Assembly: GCA_037974665.1 (NCBI GenBank)
Contig: CM075783.1
Coordinates: 39,879,712 to 39,943,711 of the forward strand
Direction: 5' to 3'
DNA length: 64,000 bases
From: Ehretia macrophylla
Lineage: Eukaryota > Streptophyta > Magnoliopsida > Boraginales > Ehretiaceae
The notes under the pieces are model-generated. The model was not told the DNA's origin. It searched no databases and was given only the letters and a program-made list of their open reading frames with translations. How positions within the stretch are numbered: position 1 is the stretch's first letter; every line of letters starts with the position of its first letter. A program made the translations under genes and the position numbers. Of the stretch, positions 25,560-37,604 are shown piece by piece.

Positions 25560-25960
25560 CTTCCTGAGGATACTGCTATTGTTAAATGTACATTCTTGAT
25601 ACTAAATCAACCTGTTAGGGTGTTAATTGATCCAAGTGCTACTCATTCATTTATTACTCCCTTATGTGTGCAACATGTGAAATTACGAGTTGAATATTTT
25701 CCTTACGAAGTAGAAGTCGGTACTCCGATGGGTTCTAAACTTGTTACTAGCTCAGCTTGTAAAGCATGTAAAATCCAAATTAAGGATAGGGAATTCTCAG
25801 CCAATCTTATAGTGTTACCCTTTCGAGACTATGAAGTCATCTTAGGGATGGACTGGTTGGCAAAGTATCATGCCCAACTAGATTGTCGAACGAAGATTGT
25901 AACATTCCAGATACCTGGTCAACCAACATTGGAGGTAATGGGTCGTAGAGACTTCACCGG
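25560..25960 (+). pseudogene. Aspartic protease domain with altered active site
   Basis: Contains VLIDPSATHSFI at the catalytic position and the flap/second-half signature VILGMDWL at about 25835. The normal retropepsin triad is D-(S/T)-G; here it is D-P-S (25629-25637), so two of three positions are changed while the aspartate remains. This protease would be inactive even without the stop codons. Confidence 0.88.
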
Positions 25961-26219
25961 GAGTTCCATCATTTCATCTACGAAAGCAGTGAAGTCTTTG
26001 AGAAAACGGAGTAGTGGATACTTAGCTTACCTCATCAACAAGCCATCGGACAAAGCTAAGTTGGAGGAGATGCTAGTGATTAAAGATTATGCTGACGTGT
26101 TTCCAGAAGAATTGTCCTGTTTACCCCCGGATCGGGAAATCGAGTTTGTAATAGAAGTATTGCCTGGCACCTAGCCAATATCTAAAGCTCCCTATTGTAT
26201 GGCACCAGACGAGCTATAA

Positions 26220-27420
26220 GAATTAAAGGACCAATTGCAAGGATTGTTGAAAAAGGGGTTTGTTCAACCGAGTTCGTCTTTGTGGGGTGCACCAGTCCTA
26301 TTTGTAAAGAAGAAAGACGGAACGTTGAGTCTATGCATCGATTACCGAGGATTGAACCAAGTGACCGTCAAGAATAAATACCCACTTTCACTGATTGACG
26401 AGTTGTTTGATCAACTTCAAGGAGCTAAAGTGTATTCAAAACTCGACCTGAGACAAGGGTATTATCAGCTGCGGATCAAAAAGGTAGATGTACCTAAATC
26501 GGCTTTCAGGATGAGATATGGGCATTATGAATTTGTGGTGATGCCATTTGGGCTAACTAATGCCCCTGCAGCTTTTATGGACTTGATGCACAGGGTGTTT
26601 CAACCCTACTTGGACCAATTTGTGGTGATCTTTATTGATGATATTTTGGTATACTCGAAATCCGAGGCTGAGCATGAACAACATCTGCGATTGGTATTAC
26701 AGAAACTTCTAGAGCATCAATTGTATGCAAAGTTTAGTAAATGTAAATTTTGGTTGCGGCAGATTGCATTCTTGGGGCACATCATATCCCAAGAGGGAAT
26801 AGCGGTGGACCCAGCAAAGATAGAAGCTGTGATGTCTTGGAAGAAGCTGGAAAATGTTACGGAGGTTCGGAGTTTTCTTGGTTTAGCTGGCTATTATCGG
26901 AGATTCGTGAAGGATTTCTCAAAGATTGCAGGACCACTTACAAAGCTCACTCAAAAGAAAACAAAGTTTGTGTGGGATGACAAGTGTGAGAACAGCTTTC
27001 AAGAATTGAAGAAAAGATTGACTACCGCACCTGTTCTTGCATTGCCTGAAGGGAGTCAAGGCTTTGTAATCTATAGCGATGCTTCGAAGGAAGGTCTGGG
27101 TTGTGTGTTAATGCAAAATGGTAGAGTGATTGCGTATGCCTCTCGAAAACCGAAACCGTATGAATTGAATTACCCGACGCATGATTTGGAGTTGGCGGCT
27201 ATTGTGTTTGCACTCAAGAAATGGAGGCATTATCTGTGGGGTAACAAGTTTGAGGTGTTTACTGATCACAAGAGCTTGAAGTACTTGTTCTCACAAAAAG
27301 AGTTGAACATGAGGCAAAGACGGTGGATAGAGCTCTTGGATGATTATAACTGCACAATCAATTATGTGCCCGGTAAAGCAAAGGTAGTTGTAGATGCCTT
27401 AAGCCGGAAGGCGAGCATGG
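26220..27420 (+). pseudogene. Reverse transcriptase and RNase H domains
   Basis: RT motifs in order: [54 protein letters not shown], and the catalytic FIDDILVYS (aspartates at 26637-26642). RNase H follows with [44 protein letters not shown] and VVVDALSRK. The RT-RH block is free of internal stops for 436 codons, from 26235 to the TGA at 27543, with stops just upstream at 26172 and 26217. [11 protein letters not shown] and the general pattern fit chromoviruses. Catalytic aspartates are still in place. Confidence 0.95.
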
Positions 27421-27545
27421 CAAAACTGGAAGTTAAGGTGCAGGAGTTGTTAGAGGAAGCATTTTTGTGGAATCCACAATTGACTCAAAAAGGGTTACTA
27501 TTTGCCACTACACAAGTTCAATCGGCCTTGTTGTCCGAATTATGA

Positions 27546-28946
27546 GAGGCTCAACAGAAGGACCAACAGTTTCAGAAGATTAAGGAAAGCAATACCGATT
27601 TCAAGTTTCATGATGATGGTGTTTGGAGGTTCAGGAGTCGAATTTGTGTTCCTAATAACCCAAAGTTGAAAAAAGAGATTCTTGAAGAAGCCCATAACTC
27701 GAGATACACTATCCACCCCGGTGGAACAAAGATGTACCGGGATTTGAAGCAACACTATTGGTAGAATAACATGAAGAGGGAGATCGTAGAGTTTGTGGCA
27801 CGGTGTTTAACTTGTCAGAGGGTCAATGCAGAACATCAACGACCGGCAGGTTTGCTTCAACCGTTGGAAATTCCCCGATGGAAATGGGAACATATAACTA
27901 TAGACTTTTTCATGGACCTGCCCAGATCACAAAAGGGTCATGACGCCGTTTGGATCATAGTGGATAGATTGACTAAGTCAGCGCACTTCTTACCAATGAA
28001 CAAGGAGGATAGCCCTGAGAAACTGGGAGATATGTATGTGGCGGATATTGTAAGGTTGCATAGGATGCCTATGAGTATTGTATCGGATAGGGATCCTCGT
28101 TTTACTTCTCGATTTTGGAAGAGATTGCAAGAAGCTTTAGGAACGAAGTTGAGTTTTAGTACAGCTTACCACCCTCAGACTGATGGACAATCTGAGAGAA
28201 CTATTCAGATTCTGGAGGATATGCTGAGGGCGTGTGTTCTAGACTTCGGAAAAGGTTGGGAGAAATATCTGCCTCTAGCGGAGTTTGCTTATAATAATAG
28301 TTATCAGGCCACTATCGGGATGGCCCCATTTGAGGCATTGTATGGACGTAAGTGTCGATCCCCAATTTACTGGGATGAAGTAGGTGAGATGAAGACTTTT
28401 GACTCGACCCTGCTACCAGAACTTATGAAGACTATTGCTAATGTCCACCTTATCCGGAAACGGATGCTTACCACCCAAAGCAGGCAGAAAAGTTATGCAG
28501 ACCGACGGAGACAGAATCTAGAGTTTGAGGTCGGCGACAAGGTATTCTTGAAGTTATCACCTCGGAAGGGACTGATTAAACATGGCAAGGGTAGAAAGTT
28601 GAGCCCGAGGTTTGTAAGACTATTTGGGATAATTGAGAAGGTTGGCAAATTAGCGTATCGTCTGGAACTACCCCAAACCCTCTCCAATATTCATGATGTC
28701 TTCCATGTCTCAATGCTACGGAAGTATCACCCTGATCCATCACACATCTTGGAGCCAGAGCCATTGCAGCTTCAGGAGAACTTGTCTTATGAAGAAAAGC
28801 CTATTCGAATTCTAGATGAACAAAATCGGAAATTGCGTAACAAGTCGATACCAATGGTTAAATGGGATCACCATGGAGTTGAAGAAGCAACGTGGGAAAG
28901 ACAAGACCAGATGGAGCAACAGTATATGGCATTGTTTCAAAGGTAA
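27546..28946 (+). pseudogene. Integrase with C-terminal chromodomain
   Basis: An HHCC zinc finger (HNSRYTIHP then CLTCQ) spans the stop at 27762. The catalytic core follows with ITIDFFMDLP, SIVSDRDPRF and DGQSERTIQ, supplying the D, D and E residues, and AFEALYGRKCRSPI-type sequence (FEALYGRKCRSP). After that come the GPY/F-like module (KLSPRFVRLFGIIEKVGKLA, with the GP pair lost) and a chromodomain near 28800-28946 (PIRILDEQNRKLRNKSIPMV, then VKWDHHGVEEATWE). Chromodomains are thought to steer insertion to methylated-histone heterochromatin, which suits this location. From 27771 the frame is open to the end. Confidence 0.94.
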
Positions 28947-28973
28947 TATTGAATTTCGGGATGAAATTCTATT

Positions 28974-28986
28974 AAGGAGGGGAGGA
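28974..28986 (+). other. Polypurine tract
   Basis: AAGGAGGGGAGGA lies directly before the 3' LTR, the expected primer for plus-strand synthesis. The few bases at the LTR boundary (TCTGAGG here, TGTGCGG at the 5' LTR) differ slightly, so the boundary could be 28987 or 28989. Confidence 0.85.
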
Positions 28987-28995
28987 TCTGAGGTC

Positions 28996-29222
28996 CGACC
29001 TCGTTTTGCGTGCGATATGTCATTTCGTGTGCCCTAACCTAGAATTGCATGCCTTGACCTAGGTTTAAGAGTCGTGTCTCATTTTATGTGCCTTGCATCG
29101 AATTACGTGCATTCATTTAGAGTTATGTGCATTTACTTGGAAAACGTGCATTCGTCTCGTAGTTCGGGCTTTACCTCATAGTACGTGCCCTAAACCTAGG
29201 AAAGCGTGCTCGCACGCTAATC
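28996..29222 (+). repeat. ACGTGC-cored ~20-bp array in the 3' LTR
   Basis: About ten degenerate units of 18-21 bp with ACGTGC, ATGTGC or CGTGTGC cores. The run closes with the inverted repeat GCGTGCTCGCACGC (29205-29218). ACGTG is the core recognised by many plant bZIP/bHLH factors, but binding here is only a guess. Confidence 0.75.
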
Positions 29223-31783
29223 AAGAAAGCATCTTACACGAAGCACCATATTGTTAATTAATCCTACAAATCCACTAAATAATATTATAATCCTAAATCA
29301 ACTCACTAGAAGAAAAAATTTCAACAAAAGCTAAACATTCATATTCTTTATTCTTTATTCTTTTGCATATCCCAAGCACACACAATAAAATAAGGCTCAA
29401 AACATAACAAAATTCAGAATTAAACCTTACCTTGACCGACCATGTGAGGACTTTTGACATACTTTGCAATTTCAAAAATCAAACCTAGACATTCTATGAC
29501 GCAATGCATCAAAAAAATGACCTAACATCCTACCCAATGCTCCACATTCTCGGCCCACCCAAATGCCCATGCTAAGACAATTCAAAATGCTCAAAAAAAT
29601 GACACAAATCAGATTTGTAGAAGCTCAAGGCCGACCATATGCTCAAGCATTTCATTTCTTTCTCTCATTCTCTCATCCTCTCATTTTCTCTCACTCTCTC
29701 GGCCTTGGCTGCATCCATAAGCTCCATAGCTTAAGCTCTCATTCTAAGGATCTCCTAGACACTCAAGGACTCTAAGAAACTCATCCATGGCAGCCCAAAC
29801 AAGCAAGAAGCAAGAAAAATTGCATGCAAGCTCATAGAACCCTTCATTTCGGCCCTAGGTATGTTTGATAGCTTTTCTTTCATCTCCCTTTCGTTCTAAC
29901 CACATGCACATACTAAGAACATGATAACTCAGCTAGGAATTAAGGAAATCAAGCAATCTCTCTTGGCCAAGCAAAGAGAAAAGACCTTTTGTGCCTCTTC
30001 GAGAATTTTGAGCATCATTTGTCATCAATAGGCCAAGGTGAGGGCTAAAACTCTTTTAGAAGCTTTCAAAAACCACATGCATGCCTTCATATGTCTATAT
30101 TTACCTCTGTACTTGTTGTATATGTGTGTCCATGAGCTTATATAACCATGCATGGCAAGATATTTGGCTAGAACTTGAAGATAGATAAAATCGCGTAACT
30201 GGCAGATTTATGACTTGGTAGACCGAGGTGCATTTGGCCTTGTAAATGATGTTTAAAATGTGTGAAAATTGGTAGGTGACTATTTTTGCCAGTTCTGAAC
30301 AGTTTTTGTAGAAATAGGCCAAGGACAATTTTGACTCTAAGGTCTCCAAAATTGCAAAACATCGAAAGGTGTCTAAATCTGGAAAATCTGGAAAAATGGA
30401 GCAGGTTTTCGGCAGTTCACTGTCCTTGTAGAACGAAAATTTTTTGACCTAGTAAATGGTATTTAAAATCCATGAAATTTGGTATGTTGCTATATTTTTC
30501 AGTTCTGGACATTTTTGTCAGAAATACACTAAAGCTAAATCTGACCCTAAGACCCTCCAAAATGGCAAGTATTGAGATATGTACGAATCTGGACAGTTTT
30601 GCGTAGTCTCACGGTTTTAGTTATAACTCTTGAATCCGAACTCCAAATGATGCGAGGTTTGTTTCTGGATTTAAATTACTCATTAAGATTTAATTTAACA
30701 TTTTGTTCACTGGAATTGGAGATTTTTTTCTTGTCTAAATGATTGTGGGAAAACAGACCATTGTAGTGAGGTTTTTATTTAGTGATATGCTTTGAAAAAT
30801 ATTGTAACTTCTCTTGCGGTATTGAATGCTTGGGATTGTGGCACTTGGATGTTGGGTGGACTGTTTTGGATGATTGAGGATGTTTTAATTAATCGATGCA
30901 TGGCTTGGGTTTAATTACGTGATAACTTGTGGCTTAAATCGCACGTGTAAGTATGGATTGAAACCCTATTGACTATGAAAACTCGCTAAGTGTTGATCCT
31001 ATGGTTATTGTGCCTAATTGTATGATTAGTGGGCTTCCTAATAAATGTTAAGTATGTTTGAAATGTGATTCCAATGATTACATGTTGATAAGTAGACTTT
31101 TCTTGCACCCGGTCTCATGTAGACGTCGTTGCATGCTTGAATAAACTTATTACTCGATTAAGTGAACCCCGAAATGAGTTATATGACTTGCTTTACATGT
31201 GCTACATGGCTGTCCGTTTAATATTCATATAACTCCATGTGTATTACAAGTGAAATTAAATGTCAAAGCATGCCTCGTGTGTTTACTTGTCAACGTGCGA
31301 TCTTATAACTGCTCGGAGGCAACCTACTTTGTTGTCTTCCTAATGTGATATGTTAAATGTTATAAATGTGCATTGCATACAAGGTTGCAACCTTTCATTG
31401 TGGCATGGTAGCGTTTCACGAACGCTGGGCGGCATAGGGCTTGTCGGTGCTCCCGTGACTACCATGGTCCAATTCCCTCTCTTGCTTGGCATTCCACCCT
31501 CGAAGAGTTGGGTCGTAGGTTTTTGGGGTACATCCGGAGTACACCCAATTGGGAGCGATAAGTGGATTATTGAAGTCGGCCGCAACCATCGTTATCGAAA
31601 ATGTTATTAAGAGAAAATGCTCACTGTATCCTTGAAATGATTGGTAATTATATCTTCTGCTCAATTTGATTCATATACTTGTGTATCTTACTACTTGTGA
31701 TACGTGACATGTTTTAAAAAGGGGTTTTTCATAAGTTCAACCGGGAAAAGAGTTTCAAAACATATTTCTCGTTCCCCCTCGCT

Positions 31784-31799
31784 GAGTTCATAAGGACTC
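31784..31799 (+). promoter_or_regulatory. LTR hairpin GAGTTC-ATAA-GGACTC (3' LTR)
   Basis: Same hairpin as in the 5' LTR, preceded by CCCCCTCGCT and followed by ACCCTCTTTTATCATCACAG. The following segment encodes an acidic stretch in one frame (GEEDQEQVP-like, then a stop). Confidence 0.6.
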
Positions 31800-32519
31800 A
31801 CCCTCTTTTATCATCACAGGTGAAGAAGATCAGGAACAAGTACCCAAGGATAACGTGCCTATTGATGACTCCTTGGAGTGATTGCCTGCCCTATGTGCCT
31901 TACTTGACTGTGGCTATTTTGTGAACGATATGTTTGTTTTGAAGATTATCTCTTATGTTGTTTGTCGTTGTTATTGTAAAAGACCCCCGTTGTAATTTGG
32001 GGTCTAATTTTGGTTTGTACTGACTATAACTAGATAGACACTCTTTTGGTCATTTTGCTATCACAACTTGGTTAGTAACTATTACAGGCTTATGAAGTAT
32101 TAGGCAATGAATCAAGTAAAATGAATCTATCCAATCTTAAACAGGTACTCATTTGTAGGCTAAGGGATAACAGGCACTTGTGTAACAGTCGTTAATAAAT
32201 AAATGGGACATAGCTATCATGCTAGGTTTGTTAATCAAACGAGACTGTGAGATTAATAGTAGGCATATCGATTGGTGATAAATAGTAATCTTAGTTGGAA
32301 TCGAATTTGAGATTGAAAGTTTTGAGGCGTTTAGAAAATTTGGTCAAACTAAAGAGCCAATTACAGCCGTTATGTTGTCTAGTTTTTTTTCGAAAATCTT
32401 TTGGAGTTCTAGGCCAACGTTAAGCGTTAAACCTTAATGAATAATTAAGTAAGTGGAATGATATAAATGTTTAGATCACACCCTAGTCTAACCTCTATAG
32501 GTCAGGTTGGGGCGTGACT

Positions 32520-35009
32520 GTAGCTGAGAATGCTTGCTATCCCCGTCATAGAGCTCTCCGAGAGCTTTCCAATGGTATGCTGTGCGCCACGTAACTCCTT
32601 ACGGATCAAAAGTTATGGGCACTGGAACGACGAAGACCTGGTCCTATGCCCCACGCCCTAGGTTTGCGGGCCCAGCCTCTACGTGAAGCGAAGTTGTCTT
32701 GCCCAAGTTGCCATGGGATTCGATAATAGATATGTGATGTATTAAGTTATCGTCCTTTTCGCAGCTCACGACGTACGATCCGGGACGAAAAAACAGCGCA
32801 AAGGAAGAAAAGTGCCCTGAAACTAATGAAAACGTTCAATTTTGGACTTCGTAAACAGGCGCAGCCGAGCAAGCTTGATACCCCCGTCATAGAGCTCTCG
32901 GAGAGCTTTCCAACGGTATGTTGTACGCTGCATAACTCCTTACGGATCAAAAGTTATAGGCACCAGAGCAACGGAGACTTGGTCCCAAGCCCCACGCCCT
33001 CGTTTTGCGGGCCCAGCCTCTACCTGAAGCAAAGTTGTCTTTTGCAAGGTGCCATGGGATTCGATAATAGAAATGTGATTGATTAGGTTATCGTCCTTTT
33101 CTAGGCTCACGACGTACGATTCGGGAAGGAAAAACAGTGCAAAAGAAGAAAAGTATCCCAAAACTGATGAAAATGTTCAATTTTGGGGTCCAAAAATAGG
33201 CGTAGCCACGCAGGCTTGCTACCCTTGTCGTAGAGCTCTCGGAGAGCTTTCCAACGGTATGCTGTGCACCGCGTAAGTTCTTACGGATCAAAAGTTATGG
33301 GCACCGAAGCGACGGAGACCTGGTCCCAAGCCCCACGCCCTCGGTTTACGGGCCCAACCTCTACATGAAGCGAAGTTGTCTTGCCCAAGGTATCATGGGA
33401 TTCAATAATAGAAATGTGATGGATTAAGTTGTCGTCCTTTTCGCAACTCAGACGTACGATCCAGGACAGAAAAATAGTGCAAAAGAATAAAAGTGTCCCG
33501 AAACTGATGAAAATGTTCAATTTTGGGCTTCGAAAACAGATGCAGCCGAGAAGGCTTGCTGCCCTTGTCGTAGAGCTCTCGGAGAGCTTTCCAATGGTAT
33601 GTTGTGCGTCGCGTAACTCCTTACGGATCAAAAGTTATGGGCACTGGAGCGATAGAGACTTGGTCCCCAGCCCCACGCCCTCGTTTTGTGGGCTCAGCCT
33701 CTACGTGAAGCGAAGTTGTCTTGCCCAAGGTGCCATGGGATTTGGTTGTCATCCTTTTTGTGGCTCATTACGTACGATCCAGGATGGAAAAATAGCGCAA
33801 AAGACGAAAAGTGTCCCAAAACTGATGAAAACATTCAATTTTGTGCTCTGAAAATAGGCGCAGTCGAGCAGGCTTGCTGCCCCCGTCATAGAGCTCTTGG
33901 AGAGCTTTCCAACGGTATACTGTGCACCGCGTAACTCCTTACGGATCAAAAATTATGGGTACCGGAGCGATAGGTACCTGGTCATAAGCCCCACGCCCTC
34001 AGTTTGCGGGCCCAGCCTCTACATGAAGTGAAGTTGTCATGCCTAAGGTGTCGTGAGATTCGGTAATAGAAATGTGATTCATTAGGTTGTCGTCCTTTTC
34101 GCGGCTGATGACGTACAATCCGGGACAGAAAAACTACGCAAAAGCAAAAAAGTGTCCTAAAACTGATGAAAACGATCAATTTTGGGCTCCAAAAATAGGC
34201 ACAACTGAGCAAGCTTGCCGCACCCATCGTAGAGCTCTCGGAGAGTTTTCCAACGGTATGCTGTGCACCGCGTAACTCCTTACGGATCAAAAGTTATTGG
34301 CAAAGGAGCGACGGAGACGTGGTCCCAAGCCCCACGCCCTCGGTTTGCGGGCCCAGCCTCTACGTGAAGCGAAGTTGTCTTGCCCATGGTGCCATGGGAT
34401 TCGATAATAGAAATGTGATGGATTAGGTTGTTGCCCTTTTCTAGGCTCACGACGTACGATCTGAGAAGGAAAAATAGCGCAAAAGAAGAAAAGTGTCCCA
34501 AAACTGATGAAAATGTTCAATTTTGGGCGCCAAAAATAGGAGCAGCTGAGCATGCTTGCTTCCCTCGTCGTAGAGCTCTCCGAGAGCTTTCCAACAGTAT
34601 GCTGTGCACCGCGTAACTCCTTACGGATCAAAAGTTATGGGCACTGGAGCGACAGAGACCTTGTCCTATGCCCCACGTCCTCGGTTTGCGGCCCCAGCCT
34701 CTACGTGAAGCGAAGTTGTCTTGCCCAAGTTGCCATGGGATTCGATAATAGATAAGTGATGGATTAGGTTATCGTCCTTTTCGCGACTCACGACGTACGA
34801 TCTGGGACAAAAAACAACGCAAAAGAAGAAAAGTGTCCCAAAACTGATGAAAACATTCAATTTTAGGCTTCATAAATAGGCGCAGCTGAGCAGGATTGCT
34901 AACCCCATCATAGAGCTCTCGTAAAGCTTTTCAACAGTATGTTGTACGCCACGTAACTCCTTACATATCAAAAGTTATGGGCACTGGAACGACGGAGACT
35001 TGGTTCCAA
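32520..35009 (+). repeat. Satellite block 3 (about 7 monomers)
   Basis: Resumes in register with GTAGCTGAGAATGCTTGCT after the chromovirus. It contains the marked subtype at 34033, followed by the GGAGCAGCTGAGCATGC subtype near 34540 and the GATAGATAAGTGATGG subtype near 34750, the same order as in other blocks. It ends abruptly at TTGGTTCCAA, with no target duplication matching the far side of the next insert. Confidence 0.95.
33737..33750 (+). other. Monomer with ~23-bp deletion
   Basis: GGGATT is joined to TGGTTGTC, losing the CGATAATAGAAATGTGATGG segment. GGATT occurs at both ends of the lost piece. Confidence 0.82.
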
Positions 35010-35017
35010 CCTTGGAT

Positions 35018-35385
35018 GACGTGCCTTGTTTTGGTTTTTGTGCATGCCTCGTCATACGTGCCTTGACCTAGAATTGTGTGCCTTAATCCTCGATATATGT
35101 GCGATACCTAGATAAACGTGCCATGACCTTGATTTACGTGCGAGACCTTGATTTGCGTGTGTCTCTTCGTTTCGTGTGTATTAACCTTGAACTGCATGCC
35201 TTAACCTAGGTTTAAGAGTCGTGTCTTGAATTACGTGCATTGCATTGAATTACATGCCTTGTTTTGGTTTACGTGCATTCACCTAGGGTTACGTGTGTTA
35301 GCATTGGAATCTGTGCATTTGTCTTGAAGTACGTGTTTTACCTCGTAATTCGTGCCCTAGAACCTAGGAATCCGTGCCACCACGT
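35018..35385 (+). repeat. Expanded ACGTGC array (about 18 units)
   Basis: The longest version of the array in the window. Units of 19-21 bp begin with ACGTGCC, ATGTGCG, ACGTGCG, CGTGTG and similar, each followed by a TTGACCTNGA-like tail. About twice as many units as in the other LTRs, so the unit number varies within the family. Confidence 0.78.
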
Positions 35386-37588
35386 TAATCTAGGAAGATT
35401 CCTACACAAAGAACTAGACACTAAAATAATCCTATACAATCCACTAACCAATATTATATTCCTAATTCAAATTTACTACAAAATCCACTAACAATAAACA
35501 ATTCTATCTACACAAACACCTAAACATTCTTTATTCCTTATTCTATTTGCAAATTCAAAGCACCTCAAATCCTACACTTATTATAATCTATAATAAGCTA
35601 ACATAAATCTGAAAATTCAGATTCTCCATGCTAATACTCGGCCATGCCTATGCCATTTGAGCAAAATTTGAACAAGATATTTAATTGATGCATGCTTAGA
35701 CAAGTCTTACACATTGTCATATCTTTTCCATACACCAAAGCATTATTTTACTACTAAATGAGCTACCATTCTCGGCCCTTGCAATTCACATGCCAAACAA
35801 TTCAAATAATGCTTAAAGGATGACACAATTTCAGAATTTAGAAGCTCAAGGCTGAAACACAATAACATGCTCACAAACAACTCTTCAAACACTCATTTTC
35901 CTCTCAAAACTCTCTCATTCTCTCTCCTTCTCCCTCCATTTCGACCATGGCTGCCTCTTGACCTTCCAAGACCTCAAGCATGCTCTCAAGACTCTCCCAA
36001 GCTCAGCCATAGCAGCCCAAAGCAAGGAAGAAGCCCTTTGTGCATTTTCAAGAACATTGTGCATCTTCATCTATTAACTTGCTAAGGTGAGGGTTAAACT
36101 ATTTTAAAAGCTTTCAAAAAGCACATGCATGCTTCCATATGGCTATATTTACCTCTGTCGTTATTGTATATGTGTGTACATCAGCTTATATATCCATGCA
36201 TGGCTGGACGTTTGGCTAGAACTTGAAGATAGGTAAAAACGTTTCTGTTGGCATATTTCTGACCTTGTGGAACGAAACCGTTTTAGCCTAGAAAATGATG
36301 TCAAAAATGAATGAATATTGGTAGGTCACTATTTTTGTCAGTTCTGAGCATTTTTCATAGAAATAGGCCAAGGCCAATTTTGATTCTAAAGCTTCCAAAA
36401 TGGCAAAATATCGAAAGGTGTCTAAATCTGAAAAATCTGGAAATATGAAATAGGTTTCTGGTAGATTACTGGCTCTATAGAACGAAGCATTTTTGACCTA
36501 GTAAATGTTGGTGAAAATGCATGAAAATTGATATGTCACTATATTTTTCAGTTCTAGACATTTTTTCCAGAAATAGACTAAGGCTAAATCTGACCCTAAG
36601 ACCCTAAAAAATGGCAAGTATTGAAATGTGTACGAATCTGGACAGTTTTGCGTAGTCTCACGGTTTTGGCTATAACTCTTGAGTCCGAAATCCAAATGAG
36701 GTGAGGTTTGTTTCTGGATTTAAATCACTCATTAAGATTTAATTTGAAATTTTGTTCACTGAAATTGGAGATTTTTTTCGAGACTAAATGAATGTGGGAA
36801 AACAGACCAATTCAGTGAGGTTTTGTTTAGTGATATGCTTTGAAACATGTTGTAACTTCTCTTGTGGTATTGAATGCTTGAAATTGTGGCATTGTCACGC
36901 CCCAACCCGACCTATAGAGGTTAGACTAGGATGTGATCTAATCATTTCACGTACTTGATCGATCATTACGGTTTAACACTTAATGTTAGCCTAGAACTCC
37001 AAAAATCCTCCAGAAAATCGGCAGCATAACGGCGGTAATTGGTCCTTTAGTTTGACCTAATTTCCTAAACACCTCAAAACTTTCAATCTCAAATTCGATT
37101 CCAACTAAGATTACTATTTATTGCCAATTGAAATACTTACTAGTTATCTCGAAGTCTCGTTTGATTTATAACTTAGCATGATAACTATGTCTCGTTTGTT
37201 TGTCAATTCTTGTTACAAAAGTACCTGTTGATCTTAGCTTACCAATGAGTACCTGCTTAAGATTGGATAGATTCATTTTACTTAACCCTTTACCTAGTAC
37301 TTCATAAGCCTATGATAGATACTAAACCAAAGTAGCGATAGAAAAAACGACCAGAAGAGTGTCTATCTAGTTATGATCAGTACAAACCAAAATTTGACCC
37401 CAAATTACAATGGGGGTCATTTACAATAGCAATGACAAACAACATAAGAGATGATCTTATCGTTCACAAAATAGCCACAACCACGTAAGTCACGTAGAGC
37501 ATGCAATCACTCCAAGGAGTCATCAATAGGCACGTTATCCTCAGGTACCTGTTCCTGATCTTCTTCACCTGAGATGATAAAAGAGGAT

Positions 37589-37604
37589 GAGTCCTTATGA
37601 ACTC
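37589..37604 (-). promoter_or_regulatory. LTR hairpin in the nested copy
   Basis: GAGTCC-TTAT-GAACTC on the + strand, the reverse of GAGTTC-ATAA-GGACTC. Stem and loop are unchanged from the other copies of this family. Confidence 0.6.

Larger units (their letters stand above)
24100..28946 (+). pseudogene. Degenerate gag-pol polyprotein of the chromovirus
   Basis: Starts at ATG 24100 (residues MTGPSTRNTNRSDEP) and ends at TAA 28944-28946. A single frame encodes gag, protease, RT, RNase H, integrase and chromodomain. It is interrupted by in-frame stops at 24508, 24840, 24954, 25251, 25344, 25398, 26172, 26217, 27543 and 27762, and by a 332-bp duplication that shifts the frame once. Eight stops are TAG, one TAA and one TGA; each is one C-to-T or G-to-A step from CAG, CAA, CGA or TGG. 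The related copy at 63499 has TGG where this one has TAG at 24508, direct support for one of them. Downstream of the duplication the frame is otherwise intact, so decay was mainly by point transitions. An intact copy would supply capsid, enzymes and chromatin targeting. Confidence 0.95.
20297..32519 (+). mobile_element. Complete but inactive Ty3/gypsy chromovirus (12.2 kb)
   Basis: Full-length LTR retrotransposon in the order 5' LTR, PBS, gag, protease, reverse transcriptase, RNase H, integrase, chromodomain, PPT, 3' LTR. Flanking 5-mers are GCAGC (20292-20296) and GTAGC (32520-32524), a target duplication with one transition, and the satellite register continues across it. The domain order (integrase after RT) marks Ty3/gypsy; the C-terminal chromodomain and 3.5-kb LTRs suggest the Tekay/Del lineage. 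Two LTR stretches compared by eye show about 4 differences in 150 bp, with more near the LTR start. Ten internal stops and an out-of-frame duplication show that it cannot move by itself. Confidence 0.95.
28987..32519 (+). repeat. 3' LTR of the chromovirus (3,533 bp)
   Basis: Matches the 5' LTR along its length. Its end reads GGGGCGTGACT rather than GTGACA, so the canonical CA terminus is mutated. It carries the ACGTGC array at 28996-29222, a CT-rich tract near 29660-29702, TATATAA at 30139-30145 and the hairpin at 31784-31799. Confidence 0.93.
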
